From: Sphingobium naphthae
Lineage (GTDB): Bacteria; Pseudomonadota; Alphaproteobacteria; Sphingomonadales; Sphingomonadaceae
Assembly: GCF_020782235.1 (NCBI RefSeq)
Contig: NZ_JAJGNO010000011.1
Coordinates: 62,001 to 126,000, forward strand
DNA length: 64,000 bases
Direction: 5' to 3'
Part shown: positions 35,192-44,482 of the stretch, piece by piece
Numbering within the stretch: the first letter of the stretch is position 1
Layout of the letters: every line of letters starts with the position of its first letter
Translations under genes and position numbers: made by a program
The notes under the pieces: model-generated
What the model saw: only the letters and a program-made list of their open reading frames with translations
Told to the model about the DNA's origin: nothing
Database searches by the model: none

Positions 35192-36040
35192 TCACCGCTC
35201 CTGCGGCATCGGCCCTGCGATCAGCAGCGGGTCGATGCGCGCATCGTGCCATTTCATGCCCCAGTGCAGATGCGGGCCGGTGGCGCGGCCGGTCGATCCG
35301 ATCGCGCCGATCCGCTGCCCCTGCGCGACATGCTCGCCCAGCGCAACGTCGATTCGCGACAGGTGCAGGAAGGCGCTGTTGAGACCATGGCCATGGTCGA
35401 TCATCAGCAAATGCCCCTCCAACGTGAAGGGCTTGTCGATCGCCGCCAGGATCACCACGCCATCGGCGGGCGCGCGCACCGGCTCGCCTGTGGCGCCGGC
35501 GATGTCGACGCCGCTATGATAGGATCCGGGCTGGCCCTGATAGATGCGCTGCGCCCCGAACAGACCGGATATGCGGCCGACGCGCGGCCAGATGAAGGAT
35601 TGCCGCCACCCCTGCGCATCGGTCACCTTCGCGCGCGCGGCGGCGATCGCTTCCAGTTCCGGCTTGCGCAGCGCCAGGAAGGCCGCGCTGCTCTTGCCCA
35701 CGCGCAGCGGCGCATTGATGCGCTCCAGCCGCCAGGCGCGCGGCGCGACCGCCAGCGATTGCGAGACGACGCGCCCGTCCGCCAGCCGCGCGGTCAGCGA
35801 CGCACTGGGCGCGGCATCCCGGTCGAAGGCGATCAGGAAGCGGCCATCGGCGTCCACCGCGACCAGTTGGTCTCCAAAATGGAGCGCCACCGTTCCCGCC
35901 GGCGCCGTGCCGATCATCCGGCCGCCCTGCACCGCTTCGCCGTTCAGCTGGAACGCGGCCGCCTCCACGGGCCGCGAGACTGGCTGCGCCGTCGCCGCCC
36001 CGGCGAGGCTCAGGATCGCCGCCAGAGCCAGCCGCTTCAT
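35192..36040 (-). CDS. Exported M23-family metallopeptidase (LytM type)
   Basis: A 282-residue protein with a signal peptide (MKRLALAAILSLAGAATAQ), a beta-rich N-terminal region and a C-terminal LytM domain from about 165. Zinc ligands are in SYHSGVDIAG (His and Asp) and GPHLHWG (second His of HLH); the catalytic His is in IDHGHG. All ligands are present, so it should be an active peptidoglycan endopeptidase, not a degenerate EnvC-type activator. The ATG at 36040 overlaps the DUF2093 stop as ATGA, so the two are co-translated. Confidence 0.9.
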   Translation of the reverse strand: MKRLALAAILSLAGAATAQPVSRPVEAAAFQLNGEAVQGGRMIGTAPAGTVALHFGDQLVAVDADGRFLIAFDRDAAPSASLTARLADGRVVSQSLAVAPRAWRLERINAPLRVGKSSAAFLALRKPELEAIAAARAKVTDAQGWRQSFIWPRVGRISGLFGAQRIYQGQPGSYHSGVDIAGATGEPVRAPADGVVILAAIDKPFTLEGHLLMIDHGHGLNSAFLHLSRIDVALGEHVAQGQRIGAIGSTGRATGPHLHWGMKWHDARIDPLLIAGPMPQER

Positions 36041-36249
36041 CCCGCCTTTGCCGCCTTCCGCTCCGCCTCGACCGATGCCTGCGCGCTGGCATAGGGCTCC
36101 TGCCGCGCGATGCTCCAGTAGCGCAGATCCTGCAGCGGAATGCGCGCGCCCGTGACGGCGCACAGCACATGGTCGCCCGCTTTGAGGACGCGGAAACTAT
36201 AAGGCAGATAATGGAGCCGGGCGATCCGGTCGCGGCTGGACATCAACAT
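36037..36249 (-). CDS. DUF2093-family small protein
   Basis: A 70-residue soluble protein with the DUF2093 pattern: RLHYLPYSFRVLKAGDHVLCAVTG, then IPLQDLRYWSIARQEPYAS. The family is confined largely to alphaproteobacteria and has no known role. The ATG at 36249 follows AAGGA; an ATG two codons later is equally possible. It sits between xseA and an M23 peptidase, 23 bp after xseA and overlapping the peptidase start, in one leftward unit. Confidence 0.88.
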   Translation of the reverse strand: MLMSSRDRIARLHYLPYSFRVLKAGDHVLCAVTGARIPLQDLRYWSIARQEPYASAQASVEAERKAAKAG

Positions 36250-36272
36250 GGGGCCAGTCCTTCTTTCAAAGC

Positions 36273-37766
36273 TCAGGAAAACAGGTCTTGCTGCACATCG
36301 CCCGGCGCACGCGGCTTGCGCGCCGGCCGGGGCGACGAGGATAGGGGGGCGGGCCCGGGCGGCTCAAGCGCCTGGCCTGGCTGCCCGACCGCCGCTTCGA
36401 CCGTTCCGTCCTGGAAATGCAGCACCACCTGGCCAGCGGCGCGCGCCGCCTCGACCGAACGGACCAGCCGGTCGCCCGCCATCACCCGGGCATAGCCGCG
36501 CTGCAGCGGCAGGTCGGGATCGAGCGACGCCAGATGCCGCGACACGCGGTCGAAGGCGGTGGCGCAGTCGCGATGCGCGCGCACCAGATTTTCGGGCCGC
36601 AGCCGGCAGCGGTCGAGCCGCTCCCCGGCGCGCGCCAGTTGCTGGCGCAGCAGCGCGGGCCGCAGCGCCCCGCTCGCCTGGCCCAGATGGGCGCGCGCAT
36701 CGGCCAACCGATGGCGCAGACCGCCGACCAGCCCATCGGACAATTGGTCCAGCCGCTGCCGCTGCGGGCTGAGCAGCGTGTCGGGCGTGGGCATCAGTCG
36801 CGCCTGCATGTCCAGCCGCTCGCGCGCCTGCGCCGCGCCGCGCCGCACGGCGCGCCCCGCGCGCAGCCCCATGTCCGCCAGTCCCGCCAGCAGCTCGGCG
36901 CGCACCGGCACCGCCATTTCGGCCGCGGCCGTCGGCGTGGGCGCGCGGCGATCGGCGGCATAGTCGCACAGGGTCGTATCGGTCTCATGCCCGACCGCGG
37001 AGATGATCGGGATGCTGCAATCGGCGACCGCGCGCACGACGATTTCCTCGTTGAAGCTCCACAGATCCTCGATCGATCCGCCGCCGCGGGCGACGATCAC
37101 CAGATCGGGCCGGGGCAGCGCACCGCTGCCGTCCATGGCCGAAAAGCCGCGCACCGCGCGCGCCACCTGCTCGGCCGCGCCCTGCCCCTGCACCAGCACC
37201 GGCCAGACCAGCACCTGCGTCGGGCATCGATCCGCCAGCCGGTGCAGGATGTCGCGGATGACCGCGCCGGTGGGGGATGTAACGACGCCGATCGTGCGCG
37301 GCAGGAAGGGCAGCGGCTTCTTGCGCTCGGGCGCGAACAATCCTTCGCTCGCCAGCGTCGCCTTGAGCTTTTCCAGCAGCGCCATCAGCGCGCCCTCGCC
37401 GGCCAGTTCCATCCGGTCGATCACGATCTGATATTTGGATCGCCCGGGATAGGTGGTGAGCTTGCCCGTGGCGATCACCTCCACCCCGTCCTGCGGCGCG
37501 AAGGCCAGGCGCTGTGCCCCGCCTTTCCACATGACGCCGTCGATGACGGCATTATCGTCCTTCAGGCAGAGATAGAGATGCCCCGACGCCGCCCGCTTGA
37601 AACCGGAAATCTCGCCGCGCAACCGCACATGGCCGAACCGGTCCTCCACAGTGCGCTTGAGCATTCCCGACAATTCGCTGACGCTGAGCGGCGGCGCGTT
37701 GTCGCCTGCGCGTTCCTCGGCTAACAGGCGGCCCGAACTGTCATAGGCATCAAATTCCGGGGACAT
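36273..37766 (-). CDS. xseA: Exodeoxyribonuclease VII large subunit
   Basis: A 497-residue XseA of normal length. The N-terminal OB-fold (about 25-120, [30 protein letters not shown]) is followed by the catalytic domain ([68 protein letters not shown]) and a long coiled coil. With XseB, which is not in this window, it degrades single-stranded DNA. The start at 37766 (MSPEFDAYD) is chosen for family fit; an ATG at 37781 would overlap purD on the other strand. No clear Shine-Dalgarno sequence is seen for either. Confidence 0.94.
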   Translation of the reverse strand: MSPEFDAYDSSGRLLAEERAGDNAPPLSVSELSGMLKRTVEDRFGHVRLRGEISGFKRAASGHLYLCLKDDNAVIDGVMWKGGAQRLAFAPQDGVEVIATGKLTTYPGRSKYQIVIDRMELAGEGALMALLEKLKATLASEGLFAPERKKPLPFLPRTIGVVTSPTGAVIRDILHRLADRCPTQVLVWPVLVQGQGAAEQVARAVRGFSAMDGSGALPRPDLVIVARGGGSIEDLWSFNEEIVVRAVADCSIPIISAVGHETDTTLCDYAADRRAPTPTAAAEMAVPVRAELLAGLADMGLRAGRAVRRGAAQARERLDMQARLMPTPDTLLSPQRQRLDQLSDGLVGGLRHRLADARAHLGQASGALRPALLRQQLARAGERLDRCRLRPENLVRAHRDCATAFDRVSRHLASLDPDLPLQRGYARVMAGDRLVRSVEAARAAGQVVLHFQDGTVEAAVGQPGQALEPPGPAPLSSSPRPARKPRAPGDVQQDLFS

Positions 37767-37773
37767 GGGCGAG

Positions 37774-39051
37774 ATGAACATCCTTCTGCTTGGCGGCGGC
37801 GGCCGCGAACATGCGCTGGCGTGGAAGCTGGCGCAATCGCCCAGCCTCAAGACGCTCTACGCGGCGCCAGGCAATCCGGGCATAGCGCAGCATGCCACGC
37901 TGGTCGACCTCGATGCGGCGGACCATCGCGCCGTGGTGGATTTCTGCATCCGCCATTCGATCGGCCTGGTGGTGATCGGTCCCGAAGCGCCGCTGGTGGA
38001 CGGCCTTGCCGACAATCTGCGCATCATGGGCGTGCCGGTCTTTGGCCCCAACAAGAAACCCGCGCAGCTCGAAGGGTCGAAGGGCTTCACCAAGGATTTG
38101 TGCAAGCGCGCGAACATCCCCACCGCCGCCTATGTTCGCGTGACCAGCAAGGACGGCGCGATCGCCGCGCTCGACGATTTCGCGCTGCCCGTCGTCATCA
38201 AGGCCGACGGCCTGGCTGCGGGCAAGGGCGTGATCATCGCCGAAACGCGCGACGAGGCGCTGGCGGCGCTCGACTCCATGTTCTCCGGCGCGTTCGGTGC
38301 GGCGGGCGAGGAAGTGGTGCTGGAGGAGTTCATGACCGGCGAGGAAGCAAGCTTCTTCGCCCTGACCGATGGCAGCGCGATCCTTCCCTTCGGATCGGCG
38401 CAGGATCACAAGCGCGTCGGCGATGGCGACACCGGTCCCAACACCGGCGGCATGGGCGCCTACAGCCCCGCCCGCGTGCTGACGCCCGCGCTGGAACAGC
38501 AAGCGATCGACACGATCATCCGCCCTACCGTCGATACGCTGGCGGCCGAAGGCATGCCCTATTCCGGGGTCCTCTATGCCGGCCTGATGCTGACGGACGC
38601 GGGGCCCAGGCTGATCGAATATAATGCCCGCTTCGGCGACCCGGAATGCCAGGTGCTGATGACGCGCTTCGATGGTGATCTGGTCGCACTGCTGCTGGCG
38701 GTGGCGCAGGGCAAACTGGCCGATCAGGGCCCGGTGACGCTGGCCGATCGAACCGCGCTCACGGTGGTGATGGCGGCCAGCGGCTATCCCGGCACGCCGG
38801 AAAAGGGCGGCAGCATCGCCGGGATCGAGGCAGCCGAACAGACCGGCGCCAAGGTGTTTCATGCCGGCACCGCGGACAAGGGCGGGACCCTGGTCGCCAA
38901 TGGCGGCCGCGTGCTCAACGTCACCGCAACGGGCGACAGCGTCGGCGCGGCGCAGGCGGCGGCCTATGCCGCGGTCGACGCCATCGATTTTCCCACCGGC
39001 TTCTGCCGCCGCGACATTGGCTGGCGAGAGGTGGAGCGCGAGGCGCGCTGA
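37774..39051 (+). CDS. purD: Phosphoribosylamine-glycine ligase (GARS)
   Basis: A 425-residue PurD, the ATP-grasp enzyme that joins phosphoribosylamine and glycine in purine synthesis. It opens [20 protein letters not shown], and has [16 protein letters not shown], the ATP-grasp centre [37 protein letters not shown] and [10 protein letters not shown]. The ATG at 37774 gives the standard N-terminus; the ATG at 37765 would add MGE. It is divergent from xseA with only 7 bp between starts, so its promoter must lie inside xseA. Confidence 0.96.
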   Translation: MNILLLGGGGREHALAWKLAQSPSLKTLYAAPGNPGIAQHATLVDLDAADHRAVVDFCIRHSIGLVVIGPEAPLVDGLADNLRIMGVPVFGPNKKPAQLEGSKGFTKDLCKRANIPTAAYVRVTSKDGAIAALDDFALPVVIKADGLAAGKGVIIAETRDEALAALDSMFSGAFGAAGEEVVLEEFMTGEEASFFALTDGSAILPFGSAQDHKRVGDGDTGPNTGGMGAYSPARVLTPALEQQAIDTIIRPTVDTLAAEGMPYSGVLYAGLMLTDAGPRLIEYNARFGDPECQVLMTRFDGDLVALLLAVAQGKLADQGPVTLADRTALTVVMAASGYPGTPEKGGSIAGIEAAEQTGAKVFHAGTADKGGTLVANGGRVLNVTATGDSVGAAQAAAYAAVDAIDFPTGFCRRDIGWREVEREAR

Positions 39052-39157
39052 CCATCGGCAGCGGGGCAAAAGGTCACAGGATGACGCGACACTCTTGCCC
39101 CGCTGCGCCAAGCATCCTTACATAAGGGCGAAGACGCGAACAGGGAGGCGATGTGCG

Positions 39158-39721
39158 ATGCAGGAATTCTTCATGGACTATGGCCTGTGGCTGCTGATCG
39201 CGCTGCTGGTCATCATCGGCCTCGTGTTCCTGCTGTCGGGCAAGCGCAAGCCTGATCTGGACGCACCGGCCGAGCAGCCCCTCGCCACCGCGCCGCCGCC
39301 GCTTGCCGATCCGGTTGCCGTGCCGCCCAGCCCAGCGCCGGCCGCGCCATCGCCCGACATCCAACCCGCCGCCCAGGCCGAACCGATCGCCGACCGGACG
39401 CCGGTCGCCGATCCCACGCCGCCCCCTGCGGCCGAACCCATCCCCGCCTCGCCCGCCATCGCAGCGCCCGCTGACGATGCCGCGCCGGACGATCTGCTGC
39501 GGCTGAAGGGCGTGGGCCCCAAGCTCAAGGCGCTGCTGATCGACCTGGGCGTCACGCGCTATGCCCAGATCGCCGCCTGGTCGGATGCCGACATCGCGGC
39601 GATCGACGCCCGCCTGGGCAACTTCAAGGGCCGCCCGGTGCGCGACCAGTGGGTGGATCAGGCCAGATATCTCGCCGCCGGCGACACCGCCGGTTTCGAG
39701 GCGAAATACGGCAAGCTCTAA
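39158..39721 (+). CDS. Membrane-anchored helix-hairpin-helix protein (COG3743-like)
   Basis: A 187-residue protein: one transmembrane segment near 8-27 (GLWLLIALLVIIGLVFLL), then a Pro/Ala-rich linker of about 75 residues, then a helix-hairpin-helix domain (DDLLRLKGVGPKLKALLIDLGVTRYAQIAAW). COG3743-type domains of this kind are described as flap-endonuclease-like H3TH modules and bind DNA without a nuclease core. A role tethering DNA to the membrane is only inferred. The ATG at 39158 has GGGAGG 9 nt upstream; an earlier ATG at 39151 is out of frame. Its stop overlaps the convergent phosphatase stop (CTAA). Confidence 0.78.
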   Translation: MQEFFMDYGLWLLIALLVIIGLVFLLSGKRKPDLDAPAEQPLATAPPPLADPVAVPPSPAPAAPSPDIQPAAQAEPIADRTPVADPTPPPAAEPIPASPAIAAPADDAAPDDLLRLKGVGPKLKALLIDLGVTRYAQIAAWSDADIAAIDARLGNFKGRPVRDQWVDQARYLAAGDTAGFEAKYGKL

Positions 39722-40515
39722 CCCCGACCCAGTATCTCCTGCGCGCGGGGCGCCAGTCGCTCCGCGGCCGCGCCATGGATGCCAGGCGCGGCGCAGAGCA
39801 GGCCGAAGGCGGTGGGCTGCGGCCGGTTAAAGCGCAGCGGATCGCCCAGCGCGTCGGTCACCGTCGCGCCCGCTTCCTGGCAGATCAGCGCCGCCGCCGC
39901 GACGTCCCATTCATTGCCCCAGCGCACCGTCGCGACCAGATCAGCCTCGTCGGCGGCGACCAGCGCCATGCGCAGCGCGATGCTATTGGGCTTTTCCACG
40001 GCGACCAGATCGCGATCGGTGCGGGGCAACTGGTCCGCCGGCACGCGCGCGCCCGGCAACTGCGTGCGGCTGCCCGCCTGCAGCGCCTTGCCGTTGCGGG
40101 TCGCGCCTTGGCCCGCCTGGGCCACCCACAGCTCGTTGCGCGCGGGCGCGGCCAATATGCCGATCCGCACCGCGCCATCCTCGACCAGCGCCACCGACAC
40201 CGCCCAGCCGCGCCGGCCGCGCAGATAGTCGCGCGTGCCGTCGATCGGATCGACCACCCACACCCGCGACAGGCCCAGCCGATGCACGGTGTCCGCCGTC
40301 TCCTCCGACAGCCAGCCGGCGGTCGGGTCGATGGCGGTCAGGCTGGCGCGCAACATCGCGTCCAGCTCCAGGTCCGCCTCGCACACCGGATGGCCGGGCA
40401 CCTTCTCCCACTGGCGCACGCGCGTCTCGCCATTGGCCCACAAGGTCAGCCCATGGTCTGCCGCGTCCGCCACGGCGGACACGATCGCGCGCAGGGGGAG
40501 CTCAGCCTCCGGCAA
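39718..40515 (-). CDS. Inositol-monophosphatase superfamily, CysQ-like 3'(2'),5'-bisphosphate nucleotidase
   Basis: A 265-residue phosphatase. The metal site is complete: Glu71 and Glu72 in LSEET, Asp89 and Asp92 in WVVDPIDGTRDYLRG, and a distal Asp in GNEWDVAAAALICQEAGA. The layout fits CysQ, which removes the 3'-phosphate from PAP(S), better than true inositol monophosphatases, but the two are hard to separate by eye. The start is probably TTG at 40515, overlapping the end of pmbA by 14 bp with GGGA 6 nt upstream; a GTG at 40482 would lose a helix. Confidence 0.85.
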   Translation of the reverse strand: MPEAELPLRAIVSAVADAADHGLTLWANGETRVRQWEKVPGHPVCEADLELDAMLRASLTAIDPTAGWLSEETADTVHRLGLSRVWVVDPIDGTRDYLRGRRGWAVSVALVEDGAVRIGILAAPARNELWVAQAGQGATRNGKALQAGSRTQLPGARVPADQLPRTDRDLVAVEKPNSIALRMALVAADEADLVATVRWGNEWDVAAAALICQEAGATVTDALGDPLRFNRPQPTAFGLLCAAPGIHGAAAERLAPRAQEILGRG

Positions 40516-41848
40516 CGGTCATCCCGTCGATGCGAATGGTCGGCACATTCATCGCGTAACGGAAATGCAGGTCGCTCGCCGGCGTCAGATTGCGGAACAT
40601 GTCCCTGAGATTGCCGGCGATGGTGATTTCCGACACGGCGTTCATCACCGCGCCATTTTCGATCAGGAAGCCCGACGCGCCGCGGCTATAGTCGCCGGTG
40701 ACGCCATTGACGCCCATGCCGATCAGTTCGGTGACATAGATGCCGCGCTCCACGTCGAAACGCAGGTCGCCCGGCGATGTGGTGCCGGCTTCCATATGGA
40801 CGTTGGTGACGCTGGCGCCCGGCGCGCCGCTGCCGCCCCTGCTCGCATGGCCGGTCGGCTCCAGCCCCAGCTGCCGCGCCGACGCGCTGTCCAGCAGCCA
40901 TCCGGTCAGCACGCCTGCGTCGATCAGCGCACGCCGCTCGACCGGCAGGCCCTCGCCATCGAACGGGCGGGACCGCAGGCCCCGCGGGCGCAGCGGATCG
41001 TCGATGATGGTCACCGCCGAATCGAAGATCGCCTCGCCCAGCTGGTCCAGCAAGAAGCTCGAGCGGCGGGCGATCGCCGGTCCGACGATGCCGCTCACCA
41101 GATGGCCGATCAGGCTCGACCCGATGCGCGGATCGAAGATCACGGGCATGACCCCGCTGCCCACCTTCACCGGATTGAGCCGGGCGACCGCGCGCTGCCC
41201 GGCGCGCACACCGACGGCATCGGCATGGTCCAGGTCGCGCAGATGGCGCGCCGAATGGCTGGCATGATCGCGCTGCATGTCGGACCCGGCGCCCGCCAGC
41301 ACGCTGGCCCAGGTTGCATGGCTCGTGCCCGCATAGGCGCCGGCAAAGCCATGGCTGGTCGCCAGCGCCACCTGACTGCGCCCGCTGGACGCGCCGCCGC
41401 CTTCGCTGTTGGTGATGCCCGGCACGCTGCGCGCCGCATCCTCCGCCATCAGCGCGCGTTCGCGCAGCGCGGCGGGCTCGGGCTCCTCCTCGTCGGTCAG
41501 GTCCAGCGAATGCGGCCGCTTTTTCAGCAGCCGGTCCTCGGGCGCCAGCCCGGCATAGGGATCCTCCGGCGCCTCCCGCGCCATGGCGATGCACCGCTCC
41601 ACCAGCGTTTCGAGCGTCGCGGGGTTCATGTCCGACGCGGAAATGCTCGCCGACCGCTGGCCGATGAAGACGCGCAGGCCGATCTCCTCGCCCTCGGACC
41701 GCTCGACATCCTCCAGCGCGCCAAGGCGCACCGACACATTGGTCGACGCATTGCAGGCATAGATGGCGTCGGCTGCATCCGCTCCGGCCTTGCGCGCTGC
41801 GTTCACCAGGTCCTGCGCGCGCGACTGGGCTTCGTCTAGGCTGAGCAT
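40502..41848 (-). CDS. pmbA: TldD/PmbA-family metalloprotease-like protein, PmbA type
   Basis: A 448-residue PmbA/TldE protein. Family blocks include DVERSEGEEIGLRVFIGQRSA, NSEGGGASSGRSQVALATS, VIFDPRIGSSLIGHLVSGI, and DYSRGASGFLIENG near the C-terminus. PmbA lacks the HExxxH of TldD and acts with it in trimming modified peptides and in antitoxin turnover. No tldD is in the window. The ATG at 41848 (MLSLDEAQSRAQDLV) fits the family; no good Shine-Dalgarno sequence is seen, and the longer frame is an arginine-rich shadow. Confidence 0.92.
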   Translation of the reverse strand: MLSLDEAQSRAQDLVNAARKAGADAADAIYACNASTNVSVRLGALEDVERSEGEEIGLRVFIGQRSASISASDMNPATLETLVERCIAMAREAPEDPYAGLAPEDRLLKKRPHSLDLTDEEEPEPAALRERALMAEDAARSVPGITNSEGGGASSGRSQVALATSHGFAGAYAGTSHATWASVLAGAGSDMQRDHASHSARHLRDLDHADAVGVRAGQRAVARLNPVKVGSGVMPVIFDPRIGSSLIGHLVSGIVGPAIARRSSFLLDQLGEAIFDSAVTIIDDPLRPRGLRSRPFDGEGLPVERRALIDAGVLTGWLLDSASARQLGLEPTGHASRGGSGAPGASVTNVHMEAGTTSPGDLRFDVERGIYVTELIGMGVNGVTGDYSRGASGFLIENGAVMNAVSEITIAGNLRDMFRNLTPASDLHFRYAMNVPTIRIDGMTVAGG

Positions 41849-41891
41849 GGAGGAGAGATAGTCCTTGATTGGGCGAAAGGAAGGCCCGGCC

Positions 41892-42809
41892 TTACGCGCT
41901 TGCGCCGGCGGTAACAACCTCGCCCAGCCAATGGTCGAGCAGATGCCAGGCGACCGCCATCGGCGGCGGCGCCAGGAACGGCGCGTCGGGATCGCCCGCC
42001 AGCGCCGCGCGCACGCCGTCCGCATCGCACCAGAAAGCCGCTTCTATCTCGGTCGGGTCCAGCCGCAGCGCATCATCCTCCGCCTCGGCGAGGCAGGCGA
42101 TCATCAGGGACGAAGGGAAGGGCCAGGGCTGGCTCATCACATAGCGGACCGCACGGACGCGCACGCCCGCTTCCTCGAACGTCTCTCGCGCGACCGCCTC
42201 CTCAATCGTCTCGCCCGGTTCGACGAAACCGGCGAGCGCCGAATAGCGCCCTTGCGGCCAGCCATGCTGCCGCCCCAGCAGCACTCGGCCGCGATGCTGC
42301 GCCAGCATGATGACGACAGGATCGGTGCGGGGAAAATGCTCCGCCGCGCATGCGTCGCACCGGCGCGACCAACCGGCCTTCACCGGCTGGGTCGGTGCCC
42401 CGCAGACGGCGCAGAAGCGGTGCCGCGCATGCCAATGAACCAGGCTGCGCGCTGCTCCATAGAGCGCGACCTCCTCGGCGGGGATCAGCCCGGCGATCCC
42501 CCGGCTGCGCGGCGTCGGGCCCAGGTTCGCGCCCAGGTTGCCGGCCAGCCGCACGAAGATCGGTCGCTGCTCCGGATCGACGCCCAGCAGCACATGGTCC
42601 GCCAGCAGCGCCTGGCGATCGATCGGCTCCAGCAGCAGATGGCCGTCCGCCTCCACCGGGTCCAGCCCGTCCAGCACCAGCCGCCGCGCGCTCGGGTCGG
42701 CGAACGCCTCGGCCAGCAAGGCGGGGTTGGTGCGGACATGATCGACCCGATCCAGCGTGCCGCCGACAAAGCCCGGCGGCGTGCGATCAGCCCTTGGCGT
42801 TCCGTGCAT
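41892..42809 (-). CDS. nudC: NAD+ diphosphatase / RNA decapping Nudix hydrolase NudC
   Basis: A 305-residue NudC. The zinc ribbon has Cys133, Cys136, Cys151 and Cys154. The Nudix box at 194-216 (GFVEPGETIEEAVARETFEEAGV) is complete, and SQPWPFPSSLM is the NudC specificity motif. It splits NAD(H) and can remove NAD caps from RNA. The ATG at 42809 has AAGGA 5 nt upstream and lies 23 bp inside the end of mutY, showing coupling to that gene. Confidence 0.95.
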   Translation of the reverse strand: MHGTPRADRTPPGFVGGTLDRVDHVRTNPALLAEAFADPSARRLVLDGLDPVEADGHLLLEPIDRQALLADHVLLGVDPEQRPIFVRLAGNLGANLGPTPRSRGIAGLIPAEEVALYGAARSLVHWHARHRFCAVCGAPTQPVKAGWSRRCDACAAEHFPRTDPVVIMLAQHRGRVLLGRQHGWPQGRYSALAGFVEPGETIEEAVARETFEEAGVRVRAVRYVMSQPWPFPSSLMIACLAEAEDDALRLDPTEIEAAFWCDADGVRAALAGDPDAPFLAPPPMAVAWHLLDHWLGEVVTAGASA

Positions 42810-43857
42810 CCTGATCCTTTCTCACCGCTTCGGCCGCGCGCACGAACAGCGTCGGCAGCCCCGCCTCGCCAAGGGAGTCGACCGGCCACCATTCGCCCTC
42901 GCCGTGCGGCGTCGCATGCGCCTCCACATGGGCATGGTGCATGCTGAGCGCCAGCGAGAAATGGGTGAAGACGTGCCCGACCGGCTGCGCCACCCGTGTC
43001 CAGTCCGCCGCGACGGGCGGCGTCGGGTCGGGCGCAGTGCTCCAGTCGGAACTGGGCAGCGCGCGCATCCCTCCCAACAGGCCCTTGTCCGGCCGCCGCA
43101 CCAGCCAGACATGGCCGTCGCGCTCGATCCACCAGCCATGGCCCAGCCGGTGCGGCTTCGCCTTCTTCGCCGCCTTGACCGGGAAGGCGGCGGGATCGGC
43201 CGTGGCAAAGGCGGCGCAATCCTGCCGCAGCGGGCAAATGGCGCAGGCGGGGCTGCGCGGCGTGCAGATGGTCGCGCCCAGATCCATCATCGCCTGAGCG
43301 AAATCGCCGGCGCGCGCGTCGGGCGTGATGCGGTCAGCCGCGGCGCGGATCGCGGGCCGTGCAGCCGGCAGGGGCGTGTCGATCGCGAACAGCCGCGCCA
43401 CCACCCGCTCGACATTGGCGTCCACCACCACCGCGCGCCGGCCAAAGGCGATGGCGGCGACTGCGGCGGCGGTATAGGCGCCGACGCCCGGCAGCGCCCG
43501 CAGCCCTTCCTCCGTATCGGGGAAGCGCCCGCCATGATCGCGCACCACCGCGCGCGCGCAGGCCAGCAGATTGCGCGCCCGCGCATAATAGCCAAGCCCC
43601 GCCCAGGCGGCCATCAAGTCGGCATCGGGCGCCGCCGCCAAGTCCGCGACCGCGGGCCAGCGCCTGGTGAATTTGTCGAAATAGGGGCCGACGGCAGCCA
43701 CCGTCGTCTGCTGCAGCATCACTTCGGACAGCCACACCCGATAGGGGTCGGCGGCATTGGCGCCGGGCGGCGCGCGCCAGGGCAATCGCCGCGCATGGAC
43801 ATCATAATGCGCCAGCAGGTCGCTTGCGATTTTTGTCTCTCTACCCTCGACGCGCAT
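42787..43857 (-). CDS. mutY: A/G-specific adenine glycosylase MutY
   Basis: A 356-residue MutY. Catalytic Glu45 is in SEVMLQQT, the HhH motif is LPGVGAYTAAA (122-132), Asp146 is in VVVDANVERV, and the [4Fe-4S] ligands are Cys198, Cys205, Cys208 and Cys214 (C-x6-C-x2-C-x5-C). The C-terminal Nudix-like domain includes THFSLALSMHHA, which reads 8-oxoG. It removes adenine mispaired with 8-oxoguanine. It begins a leftward mutY-nudC pair and is divergent from the DUF721 gene by 26 bp. Confidence 0.96.
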   Translation of the reverse strand: MRVEGRETKIASDLLAHYDVHARRLPWRAPPGANAADPYRVWLSEVMLQQTTVAAVGPYFDKFTRRWPAVADLAAAPDADLMAAWAGLGYYARARNLLACARAVVRDHGGRFPDTEEGLRALPGVGAYTAAAVAAIAFGRRAVVVDANVERVVARLFAIDTPLPAARPAIRAAADRITPDARAGDFAQAMMDLGATICTPRSPACAICPLRQDCAAFATADPAAFPVKAAKKAKPHRLGHGWWIERDGHVWLVRRPDKGLLGGMRALPSSDWSTAPDPTPPVAADWTRVAQPVGHVFTHFSLALSMHHAHVEAHATPHGEGEWWPVDSLGEAGLPTLFVRAAEAVRKDQDARNAKG

Positions 43858-43883
43858 GGCGGCCCTATGCCATTAAGCAGGCC

Positions 43884-44426
43884 ATGACGGAACGCCCGGC
43901 CAGCCCGAAAGTGAAAATGCGCAAGGCCCCGGCCGAAGAACGGCCGCGCGTCGGCGCGCCGCGCCAGATCGCCGACCTGATGCCAGACATCGGCCGCGCC
44001 GCGTTTCGCAAGTTCGGCTTTGTCCAGTCCAGCATCGTCACGCGCTGGACCGAAATCGTCGGCCCCCATTATGCGGCGGTGTCGGCCCCCGAATCGATCC
44101 GCTTCCCGGTCGGCAAGAAAGCCGGCGGCACGCTGCAATTGACGGTGATGAGCGGCCATGCGCCGATGATCCAGCATGTGCTGCCCGACATCGTCGAACG
44201 GGTGAACCGCTTCTTCGGCTATGCCGCCGTCGCCAAGGTCGCGATGCGGCAGGGCAATCTGGCGCCGATCACCGCCGAGCGCCGCCCGCCGCCGCGCAAC
44301 CTCAAGCCGATCCCGGTGGAACTGGGCGATTCGCTACGCGACATCGGCGATCCCGAATTGCGCGCCGTGCTCGAATCGCTGGCGCAGGGCCTCGCCAATG
44401 GCAGCGGCCTGCCCAAGGTCAGTTGA
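43884..44426 (+). CDS. DUF721 (DciA-related) protein
   Basis: A 180-residue protein. The DUF721 core spans about 40-130 (FRKFGFVQSSIVTRWTEIVGPHYAAVSAPESIRF, in pattern, then LQLTVMSGHAPMIQHVLPDIVERVN), with basic tails on both sides. DUF721 proteins include DciA, the helicase-loading partner of DnaB in bacteria lacking DnaC, but alphaproteobacterial copies beside mutY and dsbA are not all tested. The ATG at 43884 gives a compact N-terminus. Confidence 0.85.
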   Translation: MTERPASPKVKMRKAPAEERPRVGAPRQIADLMPDIGRAAFRKFGFVQSSIVTRWTEIVGPHYAAVSAPESIRFPVGKKAGGTLQLTVMSGHAPMIQHVLPDIVERVNRFFGYAAVAKVAMRQGNLAPITAERRPPPRNLKPIPVELGDSLRDIGDPELRAVLESLAQGLANGSGLPKVS

Positions 44427-44482
44427 TTTAGCTTCGGTTCAGCCGGGCTCCCTTATGCCTGCCCTTTTATGGACATGACCCC

